Made by a program: the position numbers and the translations under genes. 50,726 bases of DNA from Clostridiales bacterium (lineage in GTDB: Bacteria > Bacillota_A > Clostridia > Christensenellales > Pumilibacteraceae), in NCBI GenBank assembly GCA_031264755.1, contig JAISDO010000020.1, positions 1 to 50,726 on the forward strand, in the 5' to 3' direction. The notes beneath the pieces were generated by a model. It made no database searches. It was not told the DNA's origin and was given only the letters and a program-made list of their open reading frames with translations. The first letter of the stretch is position 1; every line of letters begins with the position of its first letter. Positions 50,674 through 50,726 of the stretch are shown piece after piece.

Positions 50674-50704
50674 CAACAAGGGCACTGATATAGTGTCCTT
50701 GTTG
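50674..50704. terminator. Hairpin after the acyltransferase gene
   Basis: CAACAAGGGCACT (50674-50686) pairs with AGTGTCCTTGTTG (50692-50704), 13 bp with one G-T pair, around a 5-base loop. The tail is TATATG, not a T-run. Confidence 0.5.
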
Positions 50705-50726
50705 TATATGTATAATGATGGCAAAA

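Overview
This AT-rich window comes from a member of the Bacillota, most likely an anaerobic Clostridia-type lineage. The evidence is sigma-A type promoters (TTGACA/TATAAT), Shine-Dalgarno sites of the AGGAG type on many genes, a Veg protein, a SPOCS (DUF3794)-LysM protein of the kind linked to spore coats, a DUF5685 protein, an energy-coupling factor (ECF) transporter module, a dnaG-rpoD-trmK-nif3 block and a dnaX-ybaB-recR block. No rRNA, tRNA, CRISPR array, transposase or phage gene was seen. I cannot place it below class level from the sequence alone.

Layout. 1-1.1 kb: a small membrane-anchored protein followed by frameshifted remnants. 1.1-6.4 kb: ychF, an aldo/keto reductase, a small membrane protein, typA and rnhA. 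6.4-7.0 kb: a short minus-strand unit of small conserved or hypothetical genes ended by a 23-bp perfect hairpin. 7.0-11.1 kb: a Cys-rich SpaA-like protein with a structured leader, murB, a PHP phosphoesterase, a phosphoribosyltransferase and a ZIP metal transporter. 11.2-14.1 kb: an accessory island with a consensus promoter, a large surface C39-like peptidase gene that is out of frame twice, and two tandem paralogous lipoproteins. 14.4-23.1 kb: dnaG, rpoD, trmK, a Nif3-like gene, a zinc-ribbon coiled-coil gene, a tail-anchored coiled-coil gene and pcrA. 23.3-32.3 kb: an acidic zinc-ribbon protein, inverted veg, SPOCS-LysM, ispE, an unknown helical protein, ribokinase, a SHOCT-like membrane protein, dnaX, ybaB and recR. 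32.8-34.9 kb: a minus-strand two-gene GTPase cassette with its own promoter. 35.2-38.4 kb: a CarA-like protein lacking its catalytic cysteine, then a degenerate CarB-like ATP-grasp region fused to diaminopimelate epimerase (DapF). 38.6-50.7 kb: rpsU, possible small RNAs, a TVP38 membrane protein, trpS, DUF5685, a J-domain protein, a membrane protein, a fused EcfA1-EcfA2 ATPase, ecfT, truA, a polysaccharide deacetylase, an acidic protein with an InlB-type repeat, and a PlsC-type acyltransferase.

How the genes work together. Most are core functions: replication and repair (dnaG, dnaX, recR, pcrA, ybaB), transcription (rpoD), translation (ychF, typA, trpS, rpsU, truA, trmK), the cell wall (murB, dapF) and isoprenoid synthesis (ispE). 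The most unusual locus is the CarA-like/CarB-like-DapF pair: both halves of carbamoyl-phosphate synthetase look kept as pseudoenzymes, one of them joined to a lysine/peptidoglycan enzyme whose own active site is intact. Second is the GTPase cassette. Two genome-level habits also stand out. Several housekeeping genes (ychF, typA, pcrA and others) have their -10 box 6-9 bases from the start codon, which predicts leaderless mRNAs. Core genes also choose C over T at the third codon position when the next codon begins with AA.
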